From Pseudarthrobacter defluvii (GTDB lineage Bacteria > Actinomycetota > Actinomycetes > Actinomycetales > Micrococcaceae): a stretch of 64,000 nt of DNA. Shown here piece after piece: positions 17,160 through 25,258 of the stretch. Both the position numbers and the translations under genes were made by a program. The stretch is from assembly GCF_030816725.1 (NCBI RefSeq), contig NZ_JAUSYG010000001.1:3844001-3908000 (forward strand). The letters run 5' to 3'. The stretch's first letter is position 1, and each line of letters begins with the position of its first letter. The notes under the pieces were generated by a model, which worked only from the letters and a program-made list of their open reading frames with translations, ran no database searches and was not told the origin of the DNA.

Positions 17160-17830
17160 GCGACAACCCTGACGTCATCCGCGCAGACATAGAAGCCACC
17201 CGGGCACGCCTGGGCACCAACGTGGACGCCGTGGCCGACAAGGTCACCCCGTCCAACATCGTCCACCGCCAAACCGACAAAGTCACCGGCACCGTCAAGA
17301 ACGCCGTGACCGGGGTGAAGGAGAAAATCATGGGAGCAGCAGACACCGCCACCACCAAAGTCCACGACACCACCTCCACCGGCGCCGGGCACACCACCAA
17401 CGCCATGAACACCGCCGGGGACAGCCTGCACCAGGCATCAGACACCGTCTCCGCGAAACTCTCCGACGCCGGCCAGGCCGTCTCCCACGCCCCGGACCAG
17501 GTCAAAGCCAAGACCGCCGGCAACCCGCTGGCCGCAGGGCTAATCGCCTTCGGCGCCGGCATGCTGATCTCCTCCCTGATCCCGGCCAGCGACAAAGAAC
17601 GCGAAGCCGCGGACCAACTCAAAACCGCCGCCCAGCCCCTGGCAACCCAGGTCACCGATGCCGCCAAAACCATGGCCCAGGACCTCAAGGAACCCGCCCA
17701 GGAAGCCGTGGAAAACGTCAAGGCCACCGCCACCGACGCCGCCCAAAACGTCAAGACCGAAGGCCAACAAGCCGCCACCGACGTCAAAGACCGCGCCACC
17801 GACGCCAAAGACAACGTCCAAAACACCTAG
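17156..17830 (+). CDS. DUF3618-domain protein with LEA-like helices
   Basis: 224 residues. The N-terminal IRADIEATRARLGTNVDAVADKV is the DUF3618 signature found in many actinobacteria next to holin-X genes. A long Ala/Thr/Asp-rich helical region follows, then one membrane helix at about residues 121-142 (GLIAFGAGMLISSLI) and a charged helical tail with 11-residue-like periodicity. The function of DUF3618 is unknown. The protein resembles the LEA-like gene two places upstream, suggesting they act together at the membrane under osmotic or drying stress. It overlaps the holin-X gene by 4 bp. Confidence 0.85.
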   Translation: MSDNPDVIRADIEATRARLGTNVDAVADKVTPSNIVHRQTDKVTGTVKNAVTGVKEKIMGAADTATTKVHDTTSTGAGHTTNAMNTAGDSLHQASDTVSAKLSDAGQAVSHAPDQVKAKTAGNPLAAGLIAFGAGMLISSLIPASDKEREAADQLKTAAQPLATQVTDAAKTMAQDLKEPAQEAVENVKATATDAAQNVKTEGQQAATDVKDRATDAKDNVQNT

Positions 17831-17868
17831 TCCGGCCGGTCAGAGAACCGCAAAGGCAACAGCCCTGT

Positions 17869-17907
17869 CCAACAGGCCGGCACCGCTCCCGCGGTCCGGC
17901 CTGTTGG
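17869..17907 (+). terminator. hairpin terminator after the DUF3618 gene
   Basis: Arms CCAACAGGCCGG (17869-17880) and CCGGCCTGTTGG (17896-17907) are perfectly complementary over 12 bp with a 15-base loop. Only a short pyrimidine tail follows (CTTCGCCCC). It probably ends the LEA/holin/DUF3618 transcript before the YihY gene. Confidence 0.65.
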
Positions 17908-17934
17908 CTTCGCCCCCTGATTGAGAGGACCCCC

Positions 17935-19164
17935 ATGGCCACTCACGACGATTCCGAGACCAGCACCGCCAAGGCGGGCCAGGCTCCGGATCCGAACGAC
18001 ACACGGAAACCTGACAGCCCCAGGGACTTGGAGAAACCGTCCTGGAAATACATCGCCAAGAAGACCCTCCGGGAGTTCAGCAAGGACCAGTGCCCGGACC
18101 TGGCAGCAGGCCTGACCTATTACGCGGTTCTCTCGCTGTTCCCCGCCCTGCTGGCCCTGGTTTCACTGCTTGGGCTTTTTGGTGATCCGCAAAAGACCAC
18201 CAATGCCTTGCTGGAGATCGTGCGTGGCTTCGCTCCCGCAGAAACTGTTAACACCATCAGCGGCCCCATATCGGAACTGACCAGCGCGCCGGCGGCCGGG
18301 TTCACCCTGGTCATCGGTCTCCTCACCGCCCTGTGGTCAGCGTCAGGTTATGTGGGCGGTTTCGGCCGGGCTATGAACCGGATCTATGAGGTGGATGAGG
18401 GCCGTGCCTTCGTGAAGTTGCGCAGCACCATGCTCGCCATCACCCTCCTTGCCGTGGTTATCGTGGCACTGCTGGCCGGCATGCTGGTCCTCAGCGGGCC
18501 GGTGTCCGAGGCAGTGGGAGGCCTTATCGGGCTGAGCGGTCCCTTCCTCATGGTCTGGAACATCGCCAAATGGCCGGTCATGGTCATCCTGATCATCGCC
18601 ATCATCGCCGTCCTTTACTACGGCACCCCCAACGTCAAGCAGCCCAAGTTCCGCTGGATGAGCATGGGTTCCGCGATCGCCTTGGTCGTGTTCCTGATCG
18701 CTTCACTGGGCTTCGGCTTCTACGTGGGTAACTTCGGCAACTACAACAAGACCTACGGCGCGCTGGGCAGTGTGATCATCATGCTGCTGTGGCTCTGGAT
18801 CCTGAACATGTCGCTTCTTTTCGGCGCCGAGTTCGACGCTGAGGTGGAGCGTGCGCGTGAACTCCAGGCCGGCATCAAGGCCGAGGAAACCATCCAGCTG
18901 CCGCCGCGGGACACCAAGAAGAGCGAAAAACTGCAGAAGCAGATCGACGAAGATATCAAGCACGGCCGGGAACTCCGGGAGAAGTACAGTTCGGAAGGCG
19001 GCCAGGACGGTTCCGGTGACAACCAGGACGGTCAGCACAGCGGCGACGGGCAGAACGGACCCCGCCCCGGGGAAAGCCACCGCGACCGGATCCGTGAAAA
19101 AGTGCAGCACCGCGCCGGCAACGGAGAACCCGATGACGGGAACCGGAGCCGCGGGAGCGCTTAA
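17935..19164 (+). CDS. YihY/virulence factor BrkB family membrane protein
   Basis: 409 residues. After a 45-residue hydrophilic N-terminus comes the YihY signature (LAAGLTYYAVLSLFPALLAL) and about six hydrophobic helices between residues 60 and 295, ending in MLLWLWILNMSLLFGAEFDA. The last 100 residues are charged and Gly/Asp-rich (GGQDGSGDNQDGQHSGDGQN). YihY proteins are inner-membrane proteins once mislabelled RNase BN; their transport role is unproven. The ATG at 17935 has GAGAGGA upstream. It follows the terminator of the LEA/holin module and probably shares its physiological theme. Confidence 0.9.
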   Translation: MATHDDSETSTAKAGQAPDPNDTRKPDSPRDLEKPSWKYIAKKTLREFSKDQCPDLAAGLTYYAVLSLFPALLALVSLLGLFGDPQKTTNALLEIVRGFAPAETVNTISGPISELTSAPAAGFTLVIGLLTALWSASGYVGGFGRAMNRIYEVDEGRAFVKLRSTMLAITLLAVVIVALLAGMLVLSGPVSEAVGGLIGLSGPFLMVWNIAKWPVMVILIIAIIAVLYYGTPNVKQPKFRWMSMGSAIALVVFLIASLGFGFYVGNFGNYNKTYGALGSVIIMLLWLWILNMSLLFGAEFDAEVERARELQAGIKAEETIQLPPRDTKKSEKLQKQIDEDIKHGRELREKYSSEGGQDGSGDNQDGQHSGDGQNGPRPGESHRDRIREKVQHRAGNGEPDDGNRSRGSA

Positions 19165-19484
19165 CCAGGCAGGCACACCCGCCGCGCAGGGGGACTAGGC
19201 AGGACCTTCGAGATGGAGGAAAATTCATCTTGTAGGTCCTGTTTGGTTTCCCGGGTGCATGGAATCCGGGGCAATGCGGGGTCGGCGGTGAGATGGCCTC
19301 TTCTGAGACCGAGGCCAGTCCCCCCAGTCGCCGTCGGCCCCCTCAAACTTTCCGCGTCCAGGCTGTAACTGGACAAAGCGCGCTGAACTGCAATAATTTT
19401 TGAATACCTCGCCCGGATCCTTCCGGGACCGGCGGGGCCGCTGAAGCAGACGGCGGGATCAAGGTCGAACCCTTATGAGTGGAC
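19165..19484. other. intergenic region with a possible promoter
   Basis: No convincing gene. A weak 71-codon frame on the minus strand lacks protein-like composition. TGGACA at 19370-19375, an 18-bp spacer and TAATTT at 19394-19399 could be a sigma-70 promoter for the small gene at 19485. Confidence 0.4.
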
Positions 19485-19742
19485 ATGCCCGCTACCCATT
19501 TTGAAAATTTTCTTGCCGAAGCAGTTGTCGCGGACAGGGAGCCCGGACTGGGCCTCGGACGCGACGAGCTGTATGGCCTTTACACGAGTTGGTGCCTCCT
19601 GCACAAGGCAAAGCTTCAGCCGCCGGCCGCCCTGTGGGAGGCCATGCAGGATGCTGGAATCGATCCGGACAACAACAACCTTTCAATGACCGGACCGGCT
19701 GCGGCGGATTACATAGTGGCCAGCGCACCGGACTTGGTCTAA
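19485..19742 (+). CDS. small hypothetical protein
   Basis: 85 residues from the ATG at 19485; a GTG at 19479 would add two residues. Neither has a strong ribosome site. The sequence is protein-like, with tryptophan/cysteine in a helix (ELYGLYTSWCLLHKAKLQPP) and an ending AADYIVASAPDLV. The pattern, a helix-turn-helix-like layout with LYTSWC, faintly recalls the C-terminal DNA-binding domain of phage/plasmid primases. This is a weak resemblance. It stands alone between a promoter candidate and a strong terminator, so it is probably monocistronic. Confidence 0.6.
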   Translation: MPATHFENFLAEAVVADREPGLGLGRDELYGLYTSWCLLHKAKLQPPAALWEAMQDAGIDPDNNNLSMTGPAAADYIVASAPDLV

Positions 19743-19837
19743 AGACCGCTTAGCCAGCCGGCAGGCACCAAGCCTGCTAGGGAGTCAAAAACCCGTAAGG
19801 CCGAAGGGCTGTTGGAAAGAAGCATCCCTCCAGCAAG

Positions 19838-19866
19838 AAGGGCTGCTGCCGCAGGCAGCAGCCCTT
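19838..19866. terminator. strong hairpin terminator
   Basis: Arms AAGGGCTGCTGCC (19838-19850) and GGCAGCAGCCCTT (19854-19866) pair perfectly over 13 bp with a 3-base loop. It lies between the small gene ending at 19742 and the convergent glycosyltransferase ending at 19902, with A/T at the stem ends, so it can serve both. Confidence 0.8.
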
Positions 19867-19901
19867 CCTGCATCCTCGTCCTGCCCGGCCGTGCCCGGCG
19901 C

Positions 19902-20696
19902 CTATGGCCTGGCCAGCGCCAGGAGGTATGCGGCGAAGCCCCGCGGCGCCCGCCCCACAGTCCGTCCTGATGTGAGGACCCGTGTGGTGTCGGTGGCCGC
20001 AATGCCCGCGCCGCTGCTTCGAAGCCTGTTGACCAGCGCCTGGTCTTCATCGAAATCGACGCCGGGGAAGCCACCTGCAGCGAGGTAGGAAGAGGCACGG
20101 ACTCCAAGGTTGGCGCCGTACACATGGGAGTGATCCTCGGTGCCGGCGTGCCGCGCATGCCAGCGGGCCAACAGCTCGTGGTGCATGCCATGGGGGTCCG
20201 GCTGCACCGTGCCAAGGACAACATCGAAACCGAGTGCAGCCAGTTCCAGTTGCCGCACCAGCCAGTGTGGAGGCACGCAGGAATCGGCATCTGTGTTGGC
20301 GAGCCAAACCCCGCGCAGGGACATGCCCGCCAACCCGTCGCCGGTGGAAGAACTTCTTACGTTCCCCAAGGCCGTACCGACCCCGGCCTGCCTGCTCTTT
20401 CCCACACTTCGGAAGCTCGCCGGCAGGACCACAAACCGCACGTCCTCCCCGGCGACTGCCGCAGCTATCGCCGCGGACCGGTCGGTGCAGCTATCCAGGA
20501 CCACCACCACCTGCACCGCCACACCGGGAAGTTCCCGCTCCGCCCGGTCGGCCGCACTTTGGACTGCGGTGAGCGCACGTTCCAGGTGCTGCTCCTCGTT
20601 GTATACGGGAATGACAACGGCAATCTGCTGGATTCTGTTGTTGCCGTGGGTTGCCGGGTGCCTCGGAGCCTCTCCCCCAACAGCGGTCGGCGTCAT
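19902..20696 (-). CDS. family 2 glycosyltransferase
   Basis: 264 residues of GT-A fold: VVIPVYNEEQHLERAL near the N-terminus, VVVLDSCTDRS, the DxD metal site in NTDADSCVPPHWL, and a C-terminal FDEDQALVNRL acid motif. No membrane helix is seen, unlike dolichol-phosphate mannosyltransferases. It should transfer a sugar from a nucleotide donor. The ATG at 20696 overlaps the stop of the PIG-L/methyltransferase gene by 4 bp; longer frames upstream are not protein-like. With the two upstream genes it forms a compact three-gene operon of unknown product. Confidence 0.88.
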   Translation of the reverse strand: MTPTAVGGEAPRHPATHGNNRIQQIAVVIPVYNEEQHLERALTAVQSAADRAERELPGVAVQVVVVLDSCTDRSAAIAAAVAGEDVRFVVLPASFRSVGKSRQAGVGTALGNVRSSSTGDGLAGMSLRGVWLANTDADSCVPPHWLVRQLELAALGFDVVLGTVQPDPHGMHHELLARWHARHAGTEDHSHVYGANLGVRASSYLAAGGFPGVDFDEDQALVNRLRSSGAGIAATDTTRVLTSGRTVGRAPRGFAAYLLALARP

Positions 20697-22072
20697 ATCG
20701 TCACCGCATTGTCGGGGGCAATGAGGACTTCCAGCACGAAGTCGCGTTCCTGGTACAGCCCTGCGGTCCGCCACCCCAGTCGTTGTCTGGCGAGCGCGTG
20801 GACAGTGTCCCCATCCAGCTCCCACCCGTTGATGGGATGCCGCCAATGGCACAGGAGAAGGATTCCGCCGGGTTCCAGGGACGTTTCCACCCGGTCCCAT
20901 AACTGCGCCAGCTCCTTAACCGCGAAATAGTAGCCCACTTCGGAAACCACCAGCAGGTCAAAGGTTCCCTGGGGCCAGGCTCCCGGCAGGACGCGCTGCT
21001 CCACCTGGACCCCGGCCCTGTTCTCCAGCCGTTGGCTGGCCCGCCGCACGGCGGTTCCGCTCGCGTCCACCGCCAGAAGGTTGCGGCACCGCGTAGCCAG
21101 TTCCGCCGTCAACGTCCCGATGGAGCAGCCCACTTCCAGGCCGCGTTCATAGGATTCCGCCGGCAGGGCTGCAAGGGTGAGTGCGCGTTTGCGCCGCTCG
21201 TACCAGCTTCTGCTGTAATTCCAGGGATCCTCGGAACCGTCATGGACGCCGTCAAAGACCAGTTCGGCGTCACTGCTGGAGTGCGGCCGCCCGGATGAAA
21301 TGGGCGCGGCTGTCCAGGCGAACATCTCATAGCCGCGTGAGAAGTGTTGCAGGAACAGCCCGCTCAGCAGTGCTTCGTCGCCGGGAAGAGCAGACAATGG
21401 CTGCACCTGTGTTGCGTGCTCCGCCATGGCCTGCTTCTTGGCTCCGCGGGCAGGTTCATCCAAATGGAAACGGAGCCACCGCTGCCATTCCCGGTTCCGG
21501 GGCGTGGCCCAGTGCCAAAACCAGATGGGGTATTCCAGCAGTGCATGGCCGTCCTGCCGCGCCACGTCGGCTGCTGCTGCGCCAAGCGCGTCATGGTCAC
21601 CGTGCCCGTCACCGCGGTACGGTGCCACGATGGCAAGCCGCGCCGGATCGCCGGGAAGCCGCCGGGCGGCCTCGCGGACAGCCCGGGCGATGGCTTCGGT
21701 GTGCCTTCCGAGTCCGCGGTCCGGCAGCCCGATGAACGTCCAGCGGCCCTCCAGTCCCAAGGCGGCCAGGGCGGCTGCGAACTCAGTGAGTCGGGTATGG
21801 GCCAACTGTTCCGGCTTGGTGGTGGGCGAATCCGGGTGCGACCCTTCCCCCGCTGTGCAGAGCACGACTTCGACCGCCGCTCCCAGCGCCGCAAGTGAGG
21901 CCATGAGCCCGCCGGCCCCCAGCGTTTCGTCGTCAGGATGCGCTGCCAGGACCACGAAGCGCATGCCCGCCAGTTCGGCCGGATCCAGCGGCAGTTCCGG
22001 CGCCGCAGCCAGTCCGCTTGCGGCCCACGCTTCCTCGGCGGTCCCCTGATCTGTATGCGAAAAGGTCACCAT
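20693..22072 (-). CDS. PIG-L deacetylase fused to a SAM methyltransferase
   Basis: 459 residues, two domains. Residues about 37-250 are a PIG-L/LmbE zinc deacetylase (AAHPDDETLGAGG with the metal-binding HPDDE, and GHGDHDALG supplying the second His). Residues about 290-459 are a class I methyltransferase (LEVGCSIGTLTAELA, LLAVDASGTAV, LLVVSEVGYYFAV) similar to NodS-type N-methyltransferases. PIG-L enzymes remove N-acetyl groups from sugars, as in MshB of mycothiol or lipid-linked GlcNAc. A methyltransferase in the same chain suggests the freed amine, or a nearby group, is then methylated. It overlaps the acyl-CoA-dehydrogenase gene by 7 bp and the glycosyltransferase by 4 bp. Confidence 0.88.
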   Translation of the reverse strand: MVTFSHTDQGTAEEAWAASGLAAAPELPLDPAELAGMRFVVLAAHPDDETLGAGGLMASLAALGAAVEVVLCTAGEGSHPDSPTTKPEQLAHTRLTEFAAALAALGLEGRWTFIGLPDRGLGRHTEAIARAVREAARRLPGDPARLAIVAPYRGDGHGDHDALGAAAADVARQDGHALLEYPIWFWHWATPRNREWQRWLRFHLDEPARGAKKQAMAEHATQVQPLSALPGDEALLSGLFLQHFSRGYEMFAWTAAPISSGRPHSSSDAELVFDGVHDGSEDPWNYSRSWYERRKRALTLAALPAESYERGLEVGCSIGTLTAELATRCRNLLAVDASGTAVRRASQRLENRAGVQVEQRVLPGAWPQGTFDLLVVSEVGYYFAVKELAQLWDRVETSLEPGGILLLCHWRHPINGWELDGDTVHALARQRLGWRTAGLYQERDFVLEVLIAPDNAVTI

Positions 22073-23127
22073 GGGCAGTCCCCCTTGAGCGCAAGCCGGC
22101 CCAGTTGGGCATCATCGCGTGCGCCATGATGCTGCCGGACGTAAAGTGCCAGGTCAGCCGTCCTCTTGGCGTACGGTTCGTCGAAGGCGAGCGGCCCCGG
22201 ACCGCGGTTGGAGGCCACCAGATGAAGGACGCGTTCGACGGCGGCTGCAACAGTTCCGCGGACGCGCTTGGCCTCGCTCCAGGTACTTTGGCCTGCCCCG
22301 CCACCGAGGGTGCCGTCGTCAATGCCCGCCGCGGTGCGTGCCAGGAATTGCAGGGCTGCCGTAAGGGTCCGGTCCACCTCTCCGAGCGCGGCGAGTGCCA
22401 CCTGGTCCGGCTCCCGTCCTCCCTCCGCTCCCGCAAGCAACCCGGCGCGGAAATCCCTGGCCACACCCACGGCGCCGCCCAGCCAGCACGCCGCCACGGC
22501 CATGCCGCCCCAGGCAAAGCCCTGCCGCCTGTGGTACCAACCGGTCCCGCCCACGGGAGTGGCCGGAACCTGGTCGAAACGGACACTTCCACTGGGAATC
22601 TCCCGGAGCCCGCGCGCGATCCACTCTGGTTCCTCACATGCCACGCCTGCCTGGCGAAGGCTGACCGCGAAAGCCGCCCTGCCGCCGTCGTCCGTGTGCG
22701 CGGTGACGATGGCGAAGTCCAGGCGGCCGGCAAGGGAACACCATGGCTTGGACCCGTCGAGTACAGCGCCCGCATCCCCGGATCGCGCTTCAAGCCGGGC
22801 GCCCGGCGCCTCTGCGGCGAATACGCCCCACGTACCTTGCGTGGCGTCGTCAGGTATGGACCGGTCATCCGGAAATGCGTGCCGGGACTGGGCAAGAATG
22901 GCGACGGCGTCGAGGTGCGGCTCCAGCACCCGGGCTGCGGCCACATCAGTGGCCGCCACAGAGGCCAGAAGCTCCCACAGCACAGCGGTGCTTCCTTCAC
23001 CGGGCCGAGGCCAGGTCTGTCCTGCCTCGACAGCAAGCGCCAGCAGGGCAGGAACGTCACCGATTGAAGCAGCCACCGAATCGAGGAGCGGAACATATCG
23101 GGAGAGGTCTGCAGGGGTGGAGCCCAT
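22066..23127 (-). CDS. acyl-CoA dehydrogenase-like protein
   Basis: 353 residues with the shape of a short acyl-CoA dehydrogenase. It has an N-terminal helical region, a central beta domain (WGVFAAEAPGARLEARSGDAG, LDGSKPWCSLAGRLDFAIVTA), and a C-terminal four-helix bundle (FAWGGMAVAACWLGGAVGVARD). It is smaller than the usual 380 residues and the catalytic Glu is not obvious, so it may be a flavoprotein with another oxidative role. The ATG at 23127 has no clear ribosome site and could be leaderless. It is first in the operon with the PIG-L/methyltransferase fusion and GT2. Confidence 0.75.
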   Translation of the reverse strand: MGSTPADLSRYVPLLDSVAASIGDVPALLALAVEAGQTWPRPGEGSTAVLWELLASVAATDVAAARVLEPHLDAVAILAQSRHAFPDDRSIPDDATQGTWGVFAAEAPGARLEARSGDAGAVLDGSKPWCSLAGRLDFAIVTAHTDDGGRAAFAVSLRQAGVACEEPEWIARGLREIPSGSVRFDQVPATPVGGTGWYHRRQGFAWGGMAVAACWLGGAVGVARDFRAGLLAGAEGGREPDQVALAALGEVDRTLTAALQFLARTAAGIDDGTLGGGAGQSTWSEAKRVRGTVAAAVERVLHLVASNRGPGPLAFDEPYAKRTADLALYVRQHHGARDDAQLGRLALKGDCPW

Positions 23128-23206
23128 GAACACAGGAGTAGGTGCCGCGTGCAAGTACGTCCTCCATCGAAGATGTCCGGTGGGGCACCGGACGCATCTC
23201 CACAGC

Positions 23207-23899
23207 TTACTTACTGTTCTGCGGAAGGATGCGCGCCAGGGCGAACCCGTCCCAGCCTTTGGAGCCGACGGTCTGGATGACGGTGGCATCAAGTCGTGGA
23301 TGGGCACCAAGCAGCTTGAGGGCATCGATGATTCCGGGCGCGTTAACGGGGTCGATGTCCGGGTCCAGGACAGCTCCTTCCCAGATGGTGTTGTCCAGGA
23401 CGACGACGGCACCGGGCTTGCCAAGTCTTACCGCCCAATCAAGGTAACGGCTGTTGTTCTGCTTGTCCGCGTCGATGAAGATGAAGTCGAACGGCTCCCT
23501 CTCCTCTTCCTCGAGGGCAGCAAGGGTATCCAGCGCAGGGCCGAGCCGGATTTCCACCCTTTCACCAAGCCCGGCGGCATCAATGTTCGCCCACGCCACC
23601 TCCGCATGCTGGGGCAGGTACTCGCAAGTGACCAATGTGCCGCTGCGCGGAAGTCCCCGACCCATCCAAATGGTGCTGTAGCCCGCGAGCGTCCCGATCT
23701 CCAGGATCCGGTGCGCACCGGACAGCTGGACCAGGAGCTTCAGGAGCTTCCCGGAGTTCGGCGCCACTTCGATGGGCGGCATTCCAGCTTCCGCGGCAGC
23801 GCTGATGGCCTGCTGCACCGCAGCGTCCGGATGCACCACCGTATTGGACAGGAACTCCTCAGTGGCAATCCATTCCGGCCGGGGTTTGTGCTCGAACAT
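23207..23899 (-). CDS. class I SAM-dependent O-methyltransferase
   Basis: 230 residues of the catechol-type O-methyltransferase family 3. Motifs are LEIGTLAGYSTIWMGRGL (SAM site), DFIFIDADKQNNSRYLDWA (metal-binding Asp, conserved IDADK) and VVLDNTIWEGAV. It would methylate a hydroxyl of a small phenolic or similar compound with a divalent metal. ATG at 23899 is chosen; a GTG two codons upstream (23905) is possible. It lies 80 bp upstream of the acyl-CoA-dehydrogenase gene in the same direction and might share its transcript, but the function need not be related. Confidence 0.9.
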   Translation of the reverse strand: MFEHKPRPEWIATEEFLSNTVVHPDAAVQQAISAAAEAGMPPIEVAPNSGKLLKLLVQLSGAHRILEIGTLAGYSTIWMGRGLPRSGTLVTCEYLPQHAEVAWANIDAAGLGERVEIRLGPALDTLAALEEEEREPFDFIFIDADKQNNSRYLDWAVRLGKPGAVVVLDNTIWEGAVLDPDIDPVNAPGIIDALKLLGAHPRLDATVIQTVGSKGWDGFALARILPQNSK

Positions 23900-23959
23900 T
23901 GCCACATTTTGGCACGCACCGTCCCGGGGGTCCAGATACTTTGGCCCCTCCGGACAGTC

Positions 23960-24283
23960 TTAAGGTTTCTGTGCCAGGGCGTGCTCCAGGCGGTCCACCT
24001 TCGCCGTCAACTCACCGCTGTATCCGGGCCTGATGTCTGCCTTGATCACCAGCGAGACGCGGCTTCCGTAGCGTGCCACTGCCTCGGTGGCACGTTTTAC
24101 GACGTCGAACACTTCGTCCCACTCGCCCTCAATGGTGGTGAACATGGAATCCGTCTGGTTGGGGAGCCCGGACTCCCGGACAATCTTCACCGCGGCGGCG
24201 ACGGCGTCGTGCACTGAGGCATCGCCAGGCCGGGAGCCTTCACTGGGAATGCCTGAAGGAGCAACAGAAAATGCAAGCAACAT
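23960..24283 (-). CDS. MTH1187/YkoF-type thiamine-binding-fold protein (DUF77)
   Basis: 107 residues typical of the UPF0045/DUF77 family: MLLAFSVAPSG at the N-terminus, SVHDAVAAAVKIVRESGLP, a central TTIEGEWDEVFDVVKRA and a C-terminal VSLVIKADIRPG. Known structures form a ferredoxin-like tetramer that binds thiamine or related ligands; the physiological role is unsettled. The start codon and ribosome site lie inside the right-hand arm of a large inverted repeat (24280-24337), which could control translation. It is divergent from a TetR regulator. Confidence 0.85.
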   Translation of the reverse strand: MLLAFSVAPSGIPSEGSRPGDASVHDAVAAAVKIVRESGLPNQTDSMFTTIEGEWDEVFDVVKRATEAVARYGSRVSLVIKADIRPGYSGELTAKVDRLEHALAQKP

Positions 24284-24337
24284 GCCCCCAGTCTCCCACG
24301 CTGTTTTGGGCAGCAGCGCGGGAGACTGGGGACATGT
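24280..24337. promoter_or_regulatory. 18-bp-arm inverted repeat over the DUF77 start codon
   Basis: Arms at 24280-24297 and 24320-24337 are complementary at 17 of 18 positions around a 22-base centre. The ATG (24281-24283) and GGGAGACTGGGGG upstream of it lie in one arm. On the DUF77 mRNA it would fold into a hairpin that masks the ribosome site. On DNA it could be an operator for the divergent TetR protein, whose gene begins at 24408. The palindrome is seen; both roles are inferred. Confidence 0.55.
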
Positions 24338-24407
24338 TCCCCGTCACATAAGCGCCTACCCCGGAGTAACCGTGTTGGCCGCAGGCTCCGTTGCTACCCT
24401 TTTGGGC

Positions 24408-25031
24408 ATGAGCCTCGCAGTCGCCCGCAAGCCCCTCCGCGCAGACGCAGCGCGGAATGTGGACAAGATCATCACGGCGGCGCGCCGGTGCTTTCGTGAG
24501 TTTGGCCCGGAAGTGCCGCTCCAGACCATCGCCACCACGGCCGGTGTTGGCCCGGCTACCCTGTTCCGCAACTTCGCGGACAAGGAGGAGCTGGTGCTTG
24601 CGGCGCTCAACCGGCAACTCCGCCTCACCGTAGACCCGGTCATGGACGGAGCCCTGGCCGACATTGATGCAGCCGCCGGGTTGCTCCGCGTCCTCGAAGC
24701 ACTCATGGCAGCCGCCAGTGACGATGCGAACCTGTTGTGCGCTGTGGCAGGGCGGCGTGAGCTACTCACCGGAATCACGGGTTCACTCATGGAGTCCATG
24801 AGCGTCCTGCTGGTGCGCGGACAGGGTCAGGGCAGCCTGCGCACGGATATCTCCATGACGGACATGTTCCGGCTGCTCGCCATGCTGATCGGGGTGGTAG
24901 ACACCATGGAGCCCGGCTCGGACGCCTGGCGCCGGCCGCTGGCGCTTGTCGAAGACGCCATCCGCACGGCCCGCCCGTCGCGCCCGCTTCCCGTGCTGGT
25001 GCCGGTCCCGGCCGCCGCGCCCGCTTCCTAG
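24408..25031 (+). CDS. TetR-family transcriptional regulator
   Basis: 207 residues. The N-terminal HTH is clear (ARNVDKIITAARRCFREFGP, then IATTAGVGPATLFRNFADKEEL). The C-terminal ligand domain is all-helical and ends in a Pro/Ala-rich tail (PLPVLVPVPAAAPAS). The start is placed at ATG 24408; an upstream extension of this frame overlaps the DUF77 gene and is not protein-like. No ribosome site is visible, so translation may be leaderless. The likely target is the inverted repeat in the intergenic region and its own promoter. The ligand is unknown. Confidence 0.88.
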   Translation: MSLAVARKPLRADAARNVDKIITAARRCFREFGPEVPLQTIATTAGVGPATLFRNFADKEELVLAALNRQLRLTVDPVMDGALADIDAAAGLLRVLEALMAAASDDANLLCAVAGRRELLTGITGSLMESMSVLLVRGQGQGSLRTDISMTDMFRLLAMLIGVVDTMEPGSDAWRRPLALVEDAIRTARPSRPLPVLVPVPAAAPAS

Positions 25032-25137
25032 CGCCCACTTCCTAGCGCGCCCACTCCGCTGTGGGCAGGGTCCGCGGTGGCCCAATCCCTGGCATGCACT
25101 TCCCCAGGCAGGCACGGCCCCGCTGTTGCCGATTTCA

Positions 25138-25166
25138 TTGTTAGCAGGGAGAAGGTGCAATAGAAT
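25138..25166 (+). promoter_or_regulatory. sigma-70 promoter candidate
   Basis: TTGTTA at 25138-25143, a 17-bp spacer and TAGAAT at 25161-25166. This is one of the best housekeeping-type promoters in the window. Transcription would begin near 25173, about 86 bases before the small gene at 25259. Confidence 0.6.
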
Positions 25167-25258
25167 TCCAGTTGGGGTTAGGCAGCCAGCCTCAGGTACT
25201 TCCAGCGGGAGCGACCCATGCACTTCGTGCCTATTGGCCGTACGACGGCTGTGCTGCA

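Noticed and set aside
19161..19376. 71-codon frame on the minus strand
   Set aside because: Overlaps the YihY stop, lacks a ribosome site and has no protein-like pattern.
22268..24217. 649-codon open frame on the plus strand
   Set aside because: Overlaps three well-supported minus-strand genes; composition is that of a GC-rich antisense frame.
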